Below are positions 26,093 through 34,549 of a stretch of 64,000 nucleotides of DNA, piece after piece. The notes under the pieces are model-generated. The model ran no database searches, was not told the DNA's origin, and saw only the letters and a list, made by a program, of their open reading frames with translations. The first letter of the stretch is position 1. The number at the start of each line of letters is the position of its first letter. Source of the DNA: Rhizobium sullae (GTDB lineage Bacteria > Pseudomonadota > Alphaproteobacteria > Rhizobiales > Rhizobiaceae); NCBI RefSeq assembly GCF_025200715.1, contig NZ_CP104144.1, positions 1,240,001-1,304,000 of the forward strand. The letters run 5' to 3'. Both the position numbers and the translations under genes were made by a program.

Positions 26093-28621
26093 ATGACGCT
26101 TCCGACATCGACATACCGCATTCAATTCCGCAACGGCATGACGTTCGACCGGGCGATCGAATGTGTGCCGTATTTCAAAGCGCTTGGCATCAGCCATCTC
26201 TACGCTTCGCCGATCTTCGCCGCGACGACGGGTTCGACGCATGGCTATGACGTGACTGACGCCAATAAGATCGATCCGGCAATCGGCGGACGGGCGGGTT
26301 TTAACCGGTTGAGCAGTGCTTTGAAAGACGCCGGGCTCGGCCTCATCCTCGATATCGTGCCCAACCATATGGCCGCCTCGACGGAAAGCCCCTGGTGGCG
26401 GAGCGTGCTGAAGCTTGGGCAGGAAAGCCCCTATGCACGATATTTCGATATCGACTGGAGCGAACGGCTGACCCTGCCCATCCTCGGCAAGCCGTTCGAA
26501 GACACCCTGTCGGATGGCGAGCTGCGGCTTGAGCGCGATCCGGAAAATGGCGAACTGGTGCTTGGCTATTGCGACATGCTTTTGCCGTTGAACCCCGGCA
26601 GCGCCGAGCTTGTTCCAGCAAGCGCAGATGAGCCGGCGTGGCTTTCGAACGACAAAGAGCTGATCGCTCGCCTGCACGAGGCCCAGCACTGGCGATTGAT
26701 CCATTGGAAAGAGGCGGCAAGACATCTGAGCTATCGGCGTTTTTTCGAGGTGACGGAGCTGGTCGGTCTGCGCGTCGAGGACGAGCAGGTTTTCGAAGAT
26801 AGCCACCGGCTCATCCTCGAACTTGTGCGCTCCGGGCAGGTGCAAGGTTTGCGGCTCGACCATATCGACGGCTTGGCAGATCCGAAGCACTACCTGCAAA
26901 GACTCCGCGCCGAAGCAGGACCGGAAACCTATATCGTCGTCGAGAAAATCCTCGGTCGCGACGAAAAACTACCCGCAAGCTGGCCGATCGCCGGGACCAC
27001 CGGCTACGAGTTCATTTCGGCGCTTGGCCATCTCTTCATCGACGGCGGTGGCCTGCAACAGCTTGGCACCGCCTATGCGAATATCGCCCCGGACATGGCC
27101 GATATTGCAGCCGGTCTTCGCGCAGCCAAGCAATTGATGGTGGAACGCAACTTCGAAGGCGAGACGACGCGGCTGGTGAAGATCGTCGATGGCCTTTATC
27201 CCGACCTTGAGCGCGCCGGGATTGCGGCAGCTATCCGCGAGTTGTTGATCGCCTTTCCCGTCTATCGCATCTATGGCAGCAAAGGTCGGCTTGACACGCG
27301 GGATGGGGACGTGCTCGGCAGGGTCGTTTCCAGCGCGGCAGAAAAGCTTGCCGACCAGCGGGCGATCGACGTCGTGGCAAGGCTCTTGAAAGGTGAGGTA
27401 CGGGGAGCAGACGCGAAAGAATTCCGCCGCCGCTTCCAGCAGTTGAGCGGACCTGTCATGGCAAAGGCAATGGAGGACACGTTCTTTTATCGCTACAATC
27501 GGTTACTTGGCCTAAACGAAGTCGGCGGCGATCCGGCTATGACGCCGGGCGGCGTCGAGACTTTCCATACACTGATGCTTAAGCGCGCGCGGTTTATGCC
27601 GCACGGGCTTTCAGCGACATCGACACACGATACCAAGCGCGGCGAGGATGCCCGCGCAAGGCTCTATACCTTGAGCGAAGGAGCAGATGTCTGGGTGCAG
27701 GCGGTGGAGCGTTGGCGCGAGATGAACCGCGACCATCTGGTCGAATTGCCGAGCGGCTTGACGCCTGAACCGAACGTCGAATGGATGCTCTATCAGGCGC
27801 TTACCGGGATCTGGCCGGAGGATTTCTCAAATGGAGAGGCTGAAGCGCTGACAGGACGCTTCACCGCTTATGCGGAAAAGGCGATCCGTGAAGCAAAGCA
27901 CGGCACGAGCTGGGATGAGCCTCATGCCGGATACGAGGCGGCGGTTAGAGCTTATGCAACAGCGTTGCTTTCATCGACCAACCTCGCCTTTCACGAGGAT
28001 TTCGGAACGGTGATGCGGCCGTTCATCGAGGCCGGCTATCTGAACAGCCTGTCGCAGACGCTGATAAAGCTGACAGCACCCGGCATTCCCGATATTTATC
28101 AGGGCGCGGAGCTTTTCGATTTAAGCCTCGTCGACCCTGACAACCGCAGGCCTGTCGACATGACGGCCTTGTCTGCCAGCCTCTTGGAAGGAGTGCCGGT
28201 CGTAAGTCTGACTGTGCCTGCGCTGAAACAGCGCATCGTCGAAATCGGCCTTCATTTTCGAAAGCGGCAACCGGAGCTTTTTGCGAAAGGCGCCTACGTT
28301 CCGCTTAAGGTGTCCGGCAGCCGCAAGGATCATGTCGTTGCCTTTGCGCGAGAGTTGAACGGAACCTACGCGATGACCGTCGTTCCACGGTTGATGCTCG
28401 GCTGGCTGGATCCAGGCGTTCTGTTCGCCGGGCCGGAATTCTGGAACGATACGATGATCCAGGTGCCTGCCTCCTTCGATGGCCTCCGCTGCGATCTCTT
28501 GACCGGTAGGATGCTCGAGCCGGGAGGCGAGCTGTCGCTTTCGGCGCTACTCGGCAGCCAGCCTGTGGCTCTCATCGAGCCTTGGGAGGCCGATATCGAA
28601 GAGCATGAAATTATCACTTGA
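26093..28621 (+). CDS. treY: malto-oligosyltrehalose synthase
   Basis: An 842-residue GH13 enzyme that turns the reducing-end maltose of a malto-oligosaccharide into a trehalosyl end, the first step of the TreYZ trehalose route. The opening is LPTSTYRIQFRNGMTF. GH13 regions are I DIVPNHMAAS, II GLRLDHIDGLADPKHYL (nucleophile Asp), III VVEKIL (Glu) and IV STHDTKRGEDARAR, all typical of TreY. ATG 26093 is preferred because it gives the family N-terminus and lies after the EcfG-type promoter; ATG 26051 is the alternative. treZ is not in the window. The stop codon overlaps the -35 box of the next gene. Confidence 0.93.
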   Translation: MTLPTSTYRIQFRNGMTFDRAIECVPYFKALGISHLYASPIFAATTGSTHGYDVTDANKIDPAIGGRAGFNRLSSALKDAGLGLILDIVPNHMAASTESPWWRSVLKLGQESPYARYFDIDWSERLTLPILGKPFEDTLSDGELRLERDPENGELVLGYCDMLLPLNPGSAELVPASADEPAWLSNDKELIARLHEAQHWRLIHWKEAARHLSYRRFFEVTELVGLRVEDEQVFEDSHRLILELVRSGQVQGLRLDHIDGLADPKHYLQRLRAEAGPETYIVVEKILGRDEKLPASWPIAGTTGYEFISALGHLFIDGGGLQQLGTAYANIAPDMADIAAGLRAAKQLMVERNFEGETTRLVKIVDGLYPDLERAGIAAAIRELLIAFPVYRIYGSKGRLDTRDGDVLGRVVSSAAEKLADQRAIDVVARLLKGEVRGADAKEFRRRFQQLSGPVMAKAMEDTFFYRYNRLLGLNEVGGDPAMTPGGVETFHTLMLKRARFMPHGLSATSTHDTKRGEDARARLYTLSEGADVWVQAVERWREMNRDHLVELPSGLTPEPNVEWMLYQALTGIWPEDFSNGEAEALTGRFTAYAEKAIREAKHGTSWDEPHAGYEAAVRAYATALLSSTNLAFHEDFGTVMRPFIEAGYLNSLSQTLIKLTAPGIPDIYQGAELFDLSLVDPDNRRPVDMTALSASLLEGVPVVSLTVPALKQRIVEIGLHFRKRQPELFAKGAYVPLKVSGSRKDHVVAFARELNGTYAMTVVPRLMLGWLDPGVLFAGPEFWNDTMIQVPASFDGLRCDLLTGRMLEPGGELSLSALLGSQPVALIEPWEADIEEHEIIT

Positions 28622-28648
28622 CCTTCCAGTTGCTGGAAGGTGCATAAG
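28618..28648 (+). promoter_or_regulatory. MerR/CueR-type copper promoter and operator
   Basis: The -35 box TTGACC (28618-28623) and the -10-like CATAAG (28643-28648) are 19 bases apart, the over-long spacing typical of MerR-activated promoters. Between them lies ACCTTCCAG-TTG-CTGGAAGGT (28621-28641), a perfect 9-base inverted repeat matching CueR/HmrR operators. The -35 box overlaps the treY stop codon. Confidence 0.85.
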
Positions 28649-28683
28649 CCTATCCACTGCCCGTCGGGACAAAGGAGAAGCCT

Positions 28684-31194
28684 ATGAATACGCACGATCA
28701 CCACCATCACGGCACCAGCAGTTGTTCCTGCGGGCACGGTAGCGCCGACACTGGCGGGGCCATATTTGCCCGCGATCCCGTCTGCGGCATGATGGTAGAT
28801 CCGGATGCGGACAAGCCGACTCACAATTACCAGGGCCACACCTATCATTTCTGCTCCGACGGTTGCCGTAAGAAATTCGAAGCCAATCCGCAGGATTATC
28901 TCACGGCCAAGGATCCGGTTTGCGGCATGTCCGTCGATCGCGCGACCGCGCTGCATTTCCTGAAGTACAACGGCGAGAAATTCTACTTCTGCTCGGCGGG
29001 ATGCAAGGCAAAGTTCGAGGCCGATCCGGAAACCTATCGCCACGGAAAACGGCTGGCACAAAAGCCTATGCCGAAGGGTACGCAATATACCTGCCCGATG
29101 CATCCGGAAGTCGTCAGCGATCATCCGGGCGACTGCCCGAAATGCGGCATGGCGTTGGAACCGATGGGTGTTCCGCCGGCAGACGAGGGCCCGAACCCGG
29201 AGCTTGCCGATTTCACGCGGAGGCTCTGGATAAGCGCCGCTTTGGCCATTCCGCTACTCGTTCTCGGCATGGGTCCGATGATCGGACTGCCGTTGCGCGA
29301 TGCGATCGGCGAGCCACTGGCAAGCTGGATCGAACTTTTGCTCGCAACCCCTGTCGTGCTTTGGGCTGCCCTGCCCTTCTTTCGCCGGGCTTGGAACTCA
29401 TTCCTCAACCGCAGCCCGAACATGTGGACGCTGATTGGCCTCGGCGTGGGCACCGCTTATGTCTACAGCGTGGTCGCTGTGCTTGCGCCCGGCCTTTTCC
29501 CCATGAGCTTCCGGGGGCATGGCGAGACTGCGCCCGTCTATTTCGAGGCGGCGTCCGTAATCGTGGCGCTCGTCTTCGTCGGCCAGGTGCTGGAATTGAA
29601 GGCGCGCGAGCGGACGGGCTCGGCCATACGGGCCTTGCTCGACCTTGCGCCGAAGACGGCACGCCGCATCGATGCAGACGGCAGCGAAACGGATATCGAG
29701 GTGGACGAGATCGCGAGCGGCGACCTGCTGCGGGTGCGGCCAGGCGAACGCGTTCCAGTCGACGGGTCGGTCATCGATGGGCAATCGACCATCGATGAAT
29801 CCATGATTACCGGCGAACCGCTACCGGTCGAAAAGACGAAGGGCGATGCCGTCACCGGCGGGACGATCAACCGGAACGGCACTTTCGTGATGACGGCAGA
29901 GCGCGTAGGTGCGGAAACAACCTTGTCGCGCATCGTTGACATGGTCGCCAAGGCACAGCGGTCGCGGGCGCCGATCCAGGCCGCGGTTGACCGGGTTTCG
30001 GCCTTCTTCGTGCCTGCCGTTGTTGTAACGGCGATCGTCGCCTTCATCGCCTGGGCAATTTTCGGGCCGGTGCCGCCGATGGCACATGGCCTGCTTGCCG
30101 CGGTTGCCGTGCTCATCATCGCTTGCCCCTGCGCACTTGGCCTTGCAACCCCGATGTCGATCATGATCGCCACCGGGCGTGGCGCGCAGGAGGGCGTGCT
30201 GATCAAGGATGCCGAAGCGCTGGAACGTTTTTCGAAGGTCGATACGCTGATCGTCGATAAGACCGGCACTTTGACGGAAGGCAAGCCCCGCCTTACGGAC
30301 GTCGTCCCGGTTGGCGGCACAGATGAAAAGAAGTTGCTCCTATTGGCGGCAAGTCTGGAACGCGGGTCAGAACATCCGCTTGCCGAGGCAATTGTCGCCG
30401 GTGCGGAAGAGCGCAAGATCAAGCCGATTGATGTCACGGGCTTCGAGGCTATCACCGGCAAAGGCGTGAAAGGCGATGTGGACAACACTGCCGTAGCGCT
30501 CGGCAATGCCGCGATGATGAACGATCTCGGCATTGATACCGCGCCGCTTGCCGAAAAGACCCGCGCCCTGCGCGACGAGGGCAAGACCGTGATGTTCGTC
30601 GTCATCGACGGCAGTCTTGCGGGTTTCGTTGCGGTTGCCGACCGGATCAAGGCGACGACCGCTGAGGCGATCCGCGCGCTGCACGAAAGCGGGCTGCGCA
30701 TCATCATGGCGACTGGCGACAATGAGCGCACGGCAAACGCCGTCGCAAAAAGTCTCGGGATCGATGAGGTGCGCGCCGACGTTTTGCCGGAAGACAAGAA
30801 GGCGCTGATCGACGAACTGCATGCAAAGGGTGCGGTCGTTGCAATGGCCGGCGACGGCGTGAACGACGCTCCGGCACTTGCCGCCGCAGATGTCGGCATC
30901 GCCATGGGAACGGGGGCGGATGTGGCGATGGAAAGTGCCGGCATTACCTTGGTGAAGGGTGACCTCAACGGGATCGTGCGCGCCCGGCGGCTGGCGGAGG
31001 CGACGATGCGCAACATCCGCCAGAATCTCGGCTTCGCTTTCGGCTACAATGCTCTCGGTGTGCCGGTCGCCGCAGGCGTGCTCTACCCGGTCTTCGGCCT
31101 GCTGCTTTCGCCGATGATTGCGGCAGCGGCCATGAGCCTATCGTCTGTCTCCGTCATCGGCAACGCGCTGAGGCTGAGGCTCCAGAAACTCTGA
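28684..31194 (+). CDS. copper-translocating P1B-type ATPase
   Basis: An 836-residue heavy-metal efflux pump (CopA/ActP type). The N-terminus is His-rich (HDHHHHG), then two YHS/TRASH-like metal modules (DPVCGMMVD...[10 protein letters not shown] and DPVCGMSVD...[10 protein letters not shown]), then a heavy-metal-binding module YTCPMHPEV...[10 protein letters not shown]. No classical CxxC HMA domain is seen. The pump core has [12 protein letters not shown] (481-483) in the metal-path helix, phosphorylated Asp525 in DKTGTLTEG and [13 protein letters not shown] 28684 follows AAGGAGAAGCCT. The CueR-type operator upstream and hmrR downstream point to Cu+ export. Confidence 0.93.
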   Translation: MNTHDHHHHGTSSCSCGHGSADTGGAIFARDPVCGMMVDPDADKPTHNYQGHTYHFCSDGCRKKFEANPQDYLTAKDPVCGMSVDRATALHFLKYNGEKFYFCSAGCKAKFEADPETYRHGKRLAQKPMPKGTQYTCPMHPEVVSDHPGDCPKCGMALEPMGVPPADEGPNPELADFTRRLWISAALAIPLLVLGMGPMIGLPLRDAIGEPLASWIELLLATPVVLWAALPFFRRAWNSFLNRSPNMWTLIGLGVGTAYVYSVVAVLAPGLFPMSFRGHGETAPVYFEAASVIVALVFVGQVLELKARERTGSAIRALLDLAPKTARRIDADGSETDIEVDEIASGDLLRVRPGERVPVDGSVIDGQSTIDESMITGEPLPVEKTKGDAVTGGTINRNGTFVMTAERVGAETTLSRIVDMVAKAQRSRAPIQAAVDRVSAFFVPAVVVTAIVAFIAWAIFGPVPPMAHGLLAAVAVLIIACPCALGLATPMSIMIATGRGAQEGVLIKDAEALERFSKVDTLIVDKTGTLTEGKPRLTDVVPVGGTDEKKLLLLAASLERGSEHPLAEAIVAGAEERKIKPIDVTGFEAITGKGVKGDVDNTAVALGNAAMMNDLGIDTAPLAEKTRALRDEGKTVMFVVIDGSLAGFVAVADRIKATTAEAIRALHESGLRIIMATGDNERTANAVAKSLGIDEVRADVLPEDKKALIDELHAKGAVVAMAGDGVNDAPALAAADVGIAMGTGADVAMESAGITLVKGDLNGIVRARRLAEATMRNIRQNLGFAFGYNALGVPVAAGVLYPVFGLLLSPMIAAAAMSLSSVSVIGNALRLRLQKL

Positions 31195-31206
31195 AAGGAC
31201 AAAAGA

Positions 31207-31602
31207 ATGAACATCGGCGAAGCATCGGACCGCTCCGGTCTGCCACCCAAGACCATCCGCTACTACGAGGATATCGGTTTGATCCGCCCCGGAAGGGGCG
31301 GAAATGGCTATCGCGACTATGAGGCCACCGATGTTCACAAGTTGCGTTTCCTCCAGCGTTCCCGCGGGCTCGGCTTTTCTGTCGAGGAATGCCGGCAACT
31401 GCTGGCGCTTTACGAGGACAAAAGCCGGGCAAGCGCCGACGTGAAGGAGATCGCACAAGGCAAGCTCCATGAGATCGACCGGAAGATCCGGGAGATGTTG
31501 GAATTGCGGCGCACGCTGGAGCATCTTGTGCATGCCTGCCACGGCAACGACCGGCCAGACTGCCCGATACTGGAGGAGTTGTCGGATGGCAAAAACGTCT
31601 AG
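31207..31602 (+). CDS. hmrR: MerR-family copper-responsive regulator (HmrR/CueR)
   Basis: A 131-residue MerR regulator. The winged helix is MNIGEASDRSGLPPKTIRYYEDIGLIRP (residues 1-28), a dimerisation helix follows, and the C-terminal metal loop ACHGNDRPDCPILEEL has two Cys seven residues apart, as in CueR Cys112/Cys120. This indicates sensing of monovalent Cu/Ag. It lies 12 bases after the pump gene and probably activates the promoter at 28618-28648. Its last four bases overlap the end of the convergent vapC gene. Confidence 0.92.
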   Translation: MNIGEASDRSGLPPKTIRYYEDIGLIRPGRGGNGYRDYEATDVHKLRFLQRSRGLGFSVEECRQLLALYEDKSRASADVKEIAQGKLHEIDRKIREMLELRRTLEHLVHACHGNDRPDCPILEELSDGKNV

Positions 31603-32027
31603 AAATCAGGGCCAATTGTTTTGAGATCGGTCAGCGTAAAACCGGCGTCCTTCGTTAGGATCGGCATCTTGCCCGCCTTTGCCGCCGCATAGTGAAAGCA
31701 ATCTGCCAGATTGAGCGCACTGTTGCGACTAGCATCCGGATAACGATGGCGTCCATATTTTTCGAAGGCGCTTAGGGCAATGGTATTTTCAGTAAGCGTT
31801 ATCGATACGACTGCAATCTCTGCAAGCCGCAGAAACTCCTGGACCTTTGCCTCGGCTTCAGCCATCGGAATCTGTTTCTTGCGATAGATAGCGGCTGCCG
31901 CCTCCCATACGGCAAGGACGGAAGTGACAAGCTCACCTCGAGGAACCTCATCGAGGGCTCTCGCAAAACTGTCCCATTTCTGCTCCTGCAAGAGCAGCGC
32001 GATGATGACCGACGCGTCGACGAACAT
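31599..32027 (-). CDS. vapC: VapC-type PIN-domain toxin
   Basis: A 142-residue PIN ribonuclease. The acidic residues are in place: Asp4 (MFVDASVIIALL), Glu in VWEAAAAIYR, Asp in LNLADCFHYAAA and Asp in ILTKDAGF. The antitoxin stop and this ATG share one base (TGATG), the standard tight coupling. VapC toxins cleave tRNA or rRNA at specific sites when the antitoxin decays. It ends head-to-head with hmrR. Confidence 0.88.
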   Translation of the reverse strand: MFVDASVIIALLLQEQKWDSFARALDEVPRGELVTSVLAVWEAAAAIYRKKQIPMAEAEAKVQEFLRLAEIAVVSITLTENTIALSAFEKYGRHRYPDASRNSALNLADCFHYAAAKAGKMPILTKDAGFTLTDLKTIGPDF

Positions 32028-32266
32028 CAGTATTCGCCGCTGAGATCGTCGAAGAATTTCTTATCGAGAACGACGTCGCTATCTCTGTAGGATGCGATCT
32101 TTTCTTGCAGCGGCCTTAACCGCTCACGAAAAGGCAGCTTTTCGTCTGTGCGGCGAAGCTCGTTTTCAAGCGCGAGCCGCACGGCCTCGGTCTTGTTGAT
32201 GCGCTTCTTCGCAGCCAGCTGTTCAGCCAGCTGGTTCACAGTCTCGCTTCTTATATTGAGAGGCAT
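32027..32266 (-). CDS. vapB: VapB-type antitoxin (PSK/ribbon-helix-helix family)
   Basis: A 79-residue antitoxin. The N-terminal part (MPLNIRSETVNQLAEQLAAKKRINKTEAVRLALENEL) resembles the Rv0623/PSK ribbon-helix-helix DNA-binding group. The C-terminal part is acidic and ends FFDDLSGEY, the usual toxin-wrapping tail. It lies directly behind an 8-base inverted repeat at its promoter, so it likely represses the pair. Confidence 0.86.
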   Translation of the reverse strand: MPLNIRSETVNQLAEQLAAKKRINKTEAVRLALENELRRTDEKLPFRERLRPLQEKIASYRDSDVVLDKKFFDDLSGEY

Positions 32267-32279
32267 GGCGCACGCTCCT

Positions 32280-32309
32280 GTGTAGACAATTTATAGATAG
32301 CGTCTACAC
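32280..32309. promoter_or_regulatory. inverted repeat, probable VapBC operator
   Basis: GTGTAGAC (32280-32287) and GTCTACAC (32302-32309) form a perfect 8-base inverted repeat with a 14-base AT-rich spacer, 14 bases upstream of the vapB start. Confidence 0.65.
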
Positions 32310-32356
32310 AGATCAGAAGCAAGAACTTCATCAGCTTAAATATTTTGAAAAAAGCA

Positions 32357-32384
32357 GGAATAAAACATCATCGGCAATCGTATA
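32357..32384 (+). promoter_or_regulatory. possible autoregulated ECF promoter
   Basis: GGAATA (32357-32362), 16 bases, CGTATA (32379-32384), just before the ECF sigma gene. The GGAAT/CGTA pattern is of the ECF kind rather than sigma-70. The predicted transcript start coincides with the ATG at 32392. Confidence 0.45.
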
Positions 32385-32391
32385 CTCAACC

Positions 32392-32931
32392 ATGGAACGG
32401 AAAGAACGGCCCTTCGACGTCATCGGGCAGCTCGCGGCGCTCAGGCGCTATGCGCGTGCGCTGGTGCGCAATTCGGATGACGCTGAAGACCTTGTGCATG
32501 ATGCGCTCGTGCGCGCCTTCGAGAAGCGGCAGAGCTTCCGGCGTGCCGGCAACCTGCGCACCTGGCTGCTTTCCATTTTGCACAACGCCCATATCGATCG
32601 GGTTCGTCAGAACCGGTCCGTAGCGCGCCGGCACGATGAAGCGGCTCTTGAGACGGACTCGTCGCTGCCGGCGGGACAGGAACATGCGGTGCGTCTTCAG
32701 CAGGTCCGTGACGCTTTCTTCGACCTGCCGGAAGAACAGCGCGAGGCACTGCATCTCGTTGCGATCGAGGATCTTTCCTATCAGGAAGCTGCAGCCTCGC
32801 TCGGCATCCCGGTCGGAACGCTGATGTCGCGGGTTTCACGCGCCCGCGCGCAGCTTCGCGAATTCGAGGCAGCAACGCCCCGCGCCTCGCACCTGAGGTT
32901 AATCGGAAGGAACGGCAATGAAAGCAGTTGA
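32392..32931 (+). CDS. ECF-type RNA polymerase sigma factor
   Basis: A 179-residue extracytoplasmic-function sigma factor. Region 2 (about residues 13-80) includes RYARALVRNSDDAEDLVHDALVRAF and LRTWLLSILHNAHIDRVR. Region 4 (about 105-160) has FFDLPEEQREALHLVAIEDLSYQEAAASLGIPVGTLMSRVSRAR. The ATG at 32392 has no recognisable ribosome binding site, and a candidate promoter sits so close that the mRNA could be leaderless. The next gene overlaps by 14 bases and encodes its probable anti-sigma factor. The inducing signal is unknown. Confidence 0.9.
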   Translation: MERKERPFDVIGQLAALRRYARALVRNSDDAEDLVHDALVRAFEKRQSFRRAGNLRTWLLSILHNAHIDRVRQNRSVARRHDEAALETDSSLPAGQEHAVRLQQVRDAFFDLPEEQREALHLVAIEDLSYQEAAASLGIPVGTLMSRVSRARAQLREFEAATPRASHLRLIGRNGNESS

Positions 32932-33685
32932 TCCGATCATCGATACCGATCTCGACGCCTATGTGGATGGCGAGCTGGACGTGGCGCGTCGCATTCAGGT
33001 GGAATCCTATCTTTCCGAGAACCCGGCGATTGCTGCAAAGGTAATGGCCGATCTCAGCATGAAGGGCGAGCTGCGCCTGGCGCTTGCCGGCGAAAATGCC
33101 TTCGGCCGGATCGAGACTCGGGATGCCGCACGGCGTCTGGAGCGTGGTCTCTCTTACGGCCGTATCTTGCATGCGGTTCAGCGGGCCGCTGCCGTCAGCG
33201 TGCTCGTGATGGCAGGTTGGGTGGCACATACCTCCTTTGGCGCCTTTACGGCGACGGAGGTTGTCGCGTCCGTTCCAGCTCCGCCCTATGTCGAGGATGC
33301 GGTGCAGGCCTACCAGACGGCCAAACTTCGCGAAACGATGCCTTCGCAGACGGCTGCAAAATATAATCCTGACGAGATTCGCGCGGATACCGCGATCGTG
33401 ATGCCGGAACTGCCGAAGGAGTGGGAGGTTTCCGATGTCCAGATTTTTCGGTCCGAATTCGGCCCGAGCGTCGAAATGGCAATCCGGGAACCGGACGGCA
33501 AGCGGCTTTCGCTTTTTGCCGTCCGGCCGGGCGCTTTTGCCGTTCAGCCGGTCAGCCATCTGGCGCTCGACAATGCCGAGGCCGCTTACTGGCAGATCGG
33601 CGAGGTCGCCTATGCACTGATCGCCAGCGACAGGGATCTTGAACTCGATCGGGCTGCCGAGGGGCTCGCCCGTTCGCTCTACTAG
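32918..33685 (+). CDS. anti-sigma factor, membrane-anchored
   Basis: A 255-residue protein. The N-terminal region (residues 1-75, DTDLDAYVDGELDVARRIQVESYLSENPAIAAKV) is typical of anti-sigma factors, without the HxxxCxxC zinc motif. One transmembrane helix lies at about residues 86-108 (AVQRAAAVSVLVMAGWVAH). The C-terminal 140 residues would be periplasmic. It starts inside the end of the sigma gene behind GGAAGGAACGGCA, so the two are coupled. It probably holds the sigma factor until a periplasmic signal arrives. Confidence 0.85.
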   Translation: MKAVDPIIDTDLDAYVDGELDVARRIQVESYLSENPAIAAKVMADLSMKGELRLALAGENAFGRIETRDAARRLERGLSYGRILHAVQRAAAVSVLVMAGWVAHTSFGAFTATEVVASVPAPPYVEDAVQAYQTAKLRETMPSQTAAKYNPDEIRADTAIVMPELPKEWEVSDVQIFRSEFGPSVEMAIREPDGKRLSLFAVRPGAFAVQPVSHLALDNAEAAYWQIGEVAYALIASDRDLELDRAAEGLARSLY

Positions 33686-33706
33686 TTTGAACCAGAGGAG
33701 ATCAAA

Positions 33707-34423
33707 ATGAATCCGAACAATCCGCGTTACGGCTACGGCTCTGCCGCCAGCTCGCAGGTTCTCTTCGATGAGGGCCTCCGCAAGCACATGCTGCGCGTTT
33801 ATAACTACATGGGTCTCGGTCTCGTCATCACCGGGATCGTCGCCTTCATCGTCGGCAGCACGCCGGCCCTTTACGTGCCGATCTTCCAGTCGCCGCTGAA
33901 GTGGGTAGTCATGCTGGCGCCGCTAGCCTTCGTCTTCTTCTTCTCGTTCCGCATCCAGACGATGTCGGCAAGTGCCGCGCAAATGACGTTCTGGGCGTTC
34001 TGCGCGGTCATGGGTCTATCGCTGGCCTCGGTATTCCTCGTCTTCACTGGCACGAGCATCGCGCGCACGTTCTTCATCGCCGCGACGATGTTCGGCGCGA
34101 CCAGCCTCTATGGCTACGCGACCAAGCGTGATCTTTCCGGCTTCGGCTCGTTCCTGATCATGGGCCTGATCGGCGTCATCATTGCCAGCATCGTCAACCT
34201 CTTCCTGGGTTCGAGCGCGCTGCAGTTCGCCATCTCGGTGATAGGTATCCTCGTCTTCGTCGGCCTGACCGCCTGGGACACGCAGAATATCAAGGAACAG
34301 TTTTCGGAAAACCACGATCAGGAATCGAACCAGAAGCTTGCCGTCTTTGGCGCGCTCTCGCTCTACCTGAACTTCGTGAACATCTTCCAGCTCCTGCTCA
34401 ACTTCACCGGCGAGCGGGAATAA
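33707..34423 (+). CDS. Bax inhibitor-1 family membrane protein (YccA-like)
   Basis: A 238-residue protein with seven hydrophobic segments and the family pattern at the C-terminus: GLTAWDTQNIKEQF, LAVFGALSLYLNFVNIFQLLL. Bacterial members are inner-membrane proteins thought to leak Ca2+/H+ or modulate FtsH. The start is ATG 33707 behind AGAGGAGATCAAA. It lies 21 bases after the anti-sigma gene, so it may be transcribed with it, and it ends before a strong terminator. Confidence 0.9.
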   Translation: MNPNNPRYGYGSAASSQVLFDEGLRKHMLRVYNYMGLGLVITGIVAFIVGSTPALYVPIFQSPLKWVVMLAPLAFVFFFSFRIQTMSASAAQMTFWAFCAVMGLSLASVFLVFTGTSIARTFFIAATMFGATSLYGYATKRDLSGFGSFLIMGLIGVIIASIVNLFLGSSALQFAISVIGILVFVGLTAWDTQNIKEQFSENHDQESNQKLAVFGALSLYLNFVNIFQLLLNFTGERE

Positions 34424-34509
34424 AGACCGCGCTTCTGGGGGCAAAGGAAGCGCAAGAGCGCCCGGTCTGCAATCTGTGACAGGATGGCGAGCCGGGCGTT
34501 CACCTTAAA

Positions 34510-34546
34510 AAGACGGCCGGGCTTGATGTCCGGCCGTCTTTCTTTT
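34510..34546 (+). terminator. intrinsic terminator
   Basis: A perfect 11-base stem AAGACGGCCGG / CCGGCCGTCTT with a 9-base loop, followed by TCTTTT. It is the best rho-independent terminator in the window. It lies 86 bases after the BI-1 gene and four bases from the end of the convergent gene, whose transcripts it may also stop. Confidence 0.88.
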
Positions 34547-34549
34547 GTG

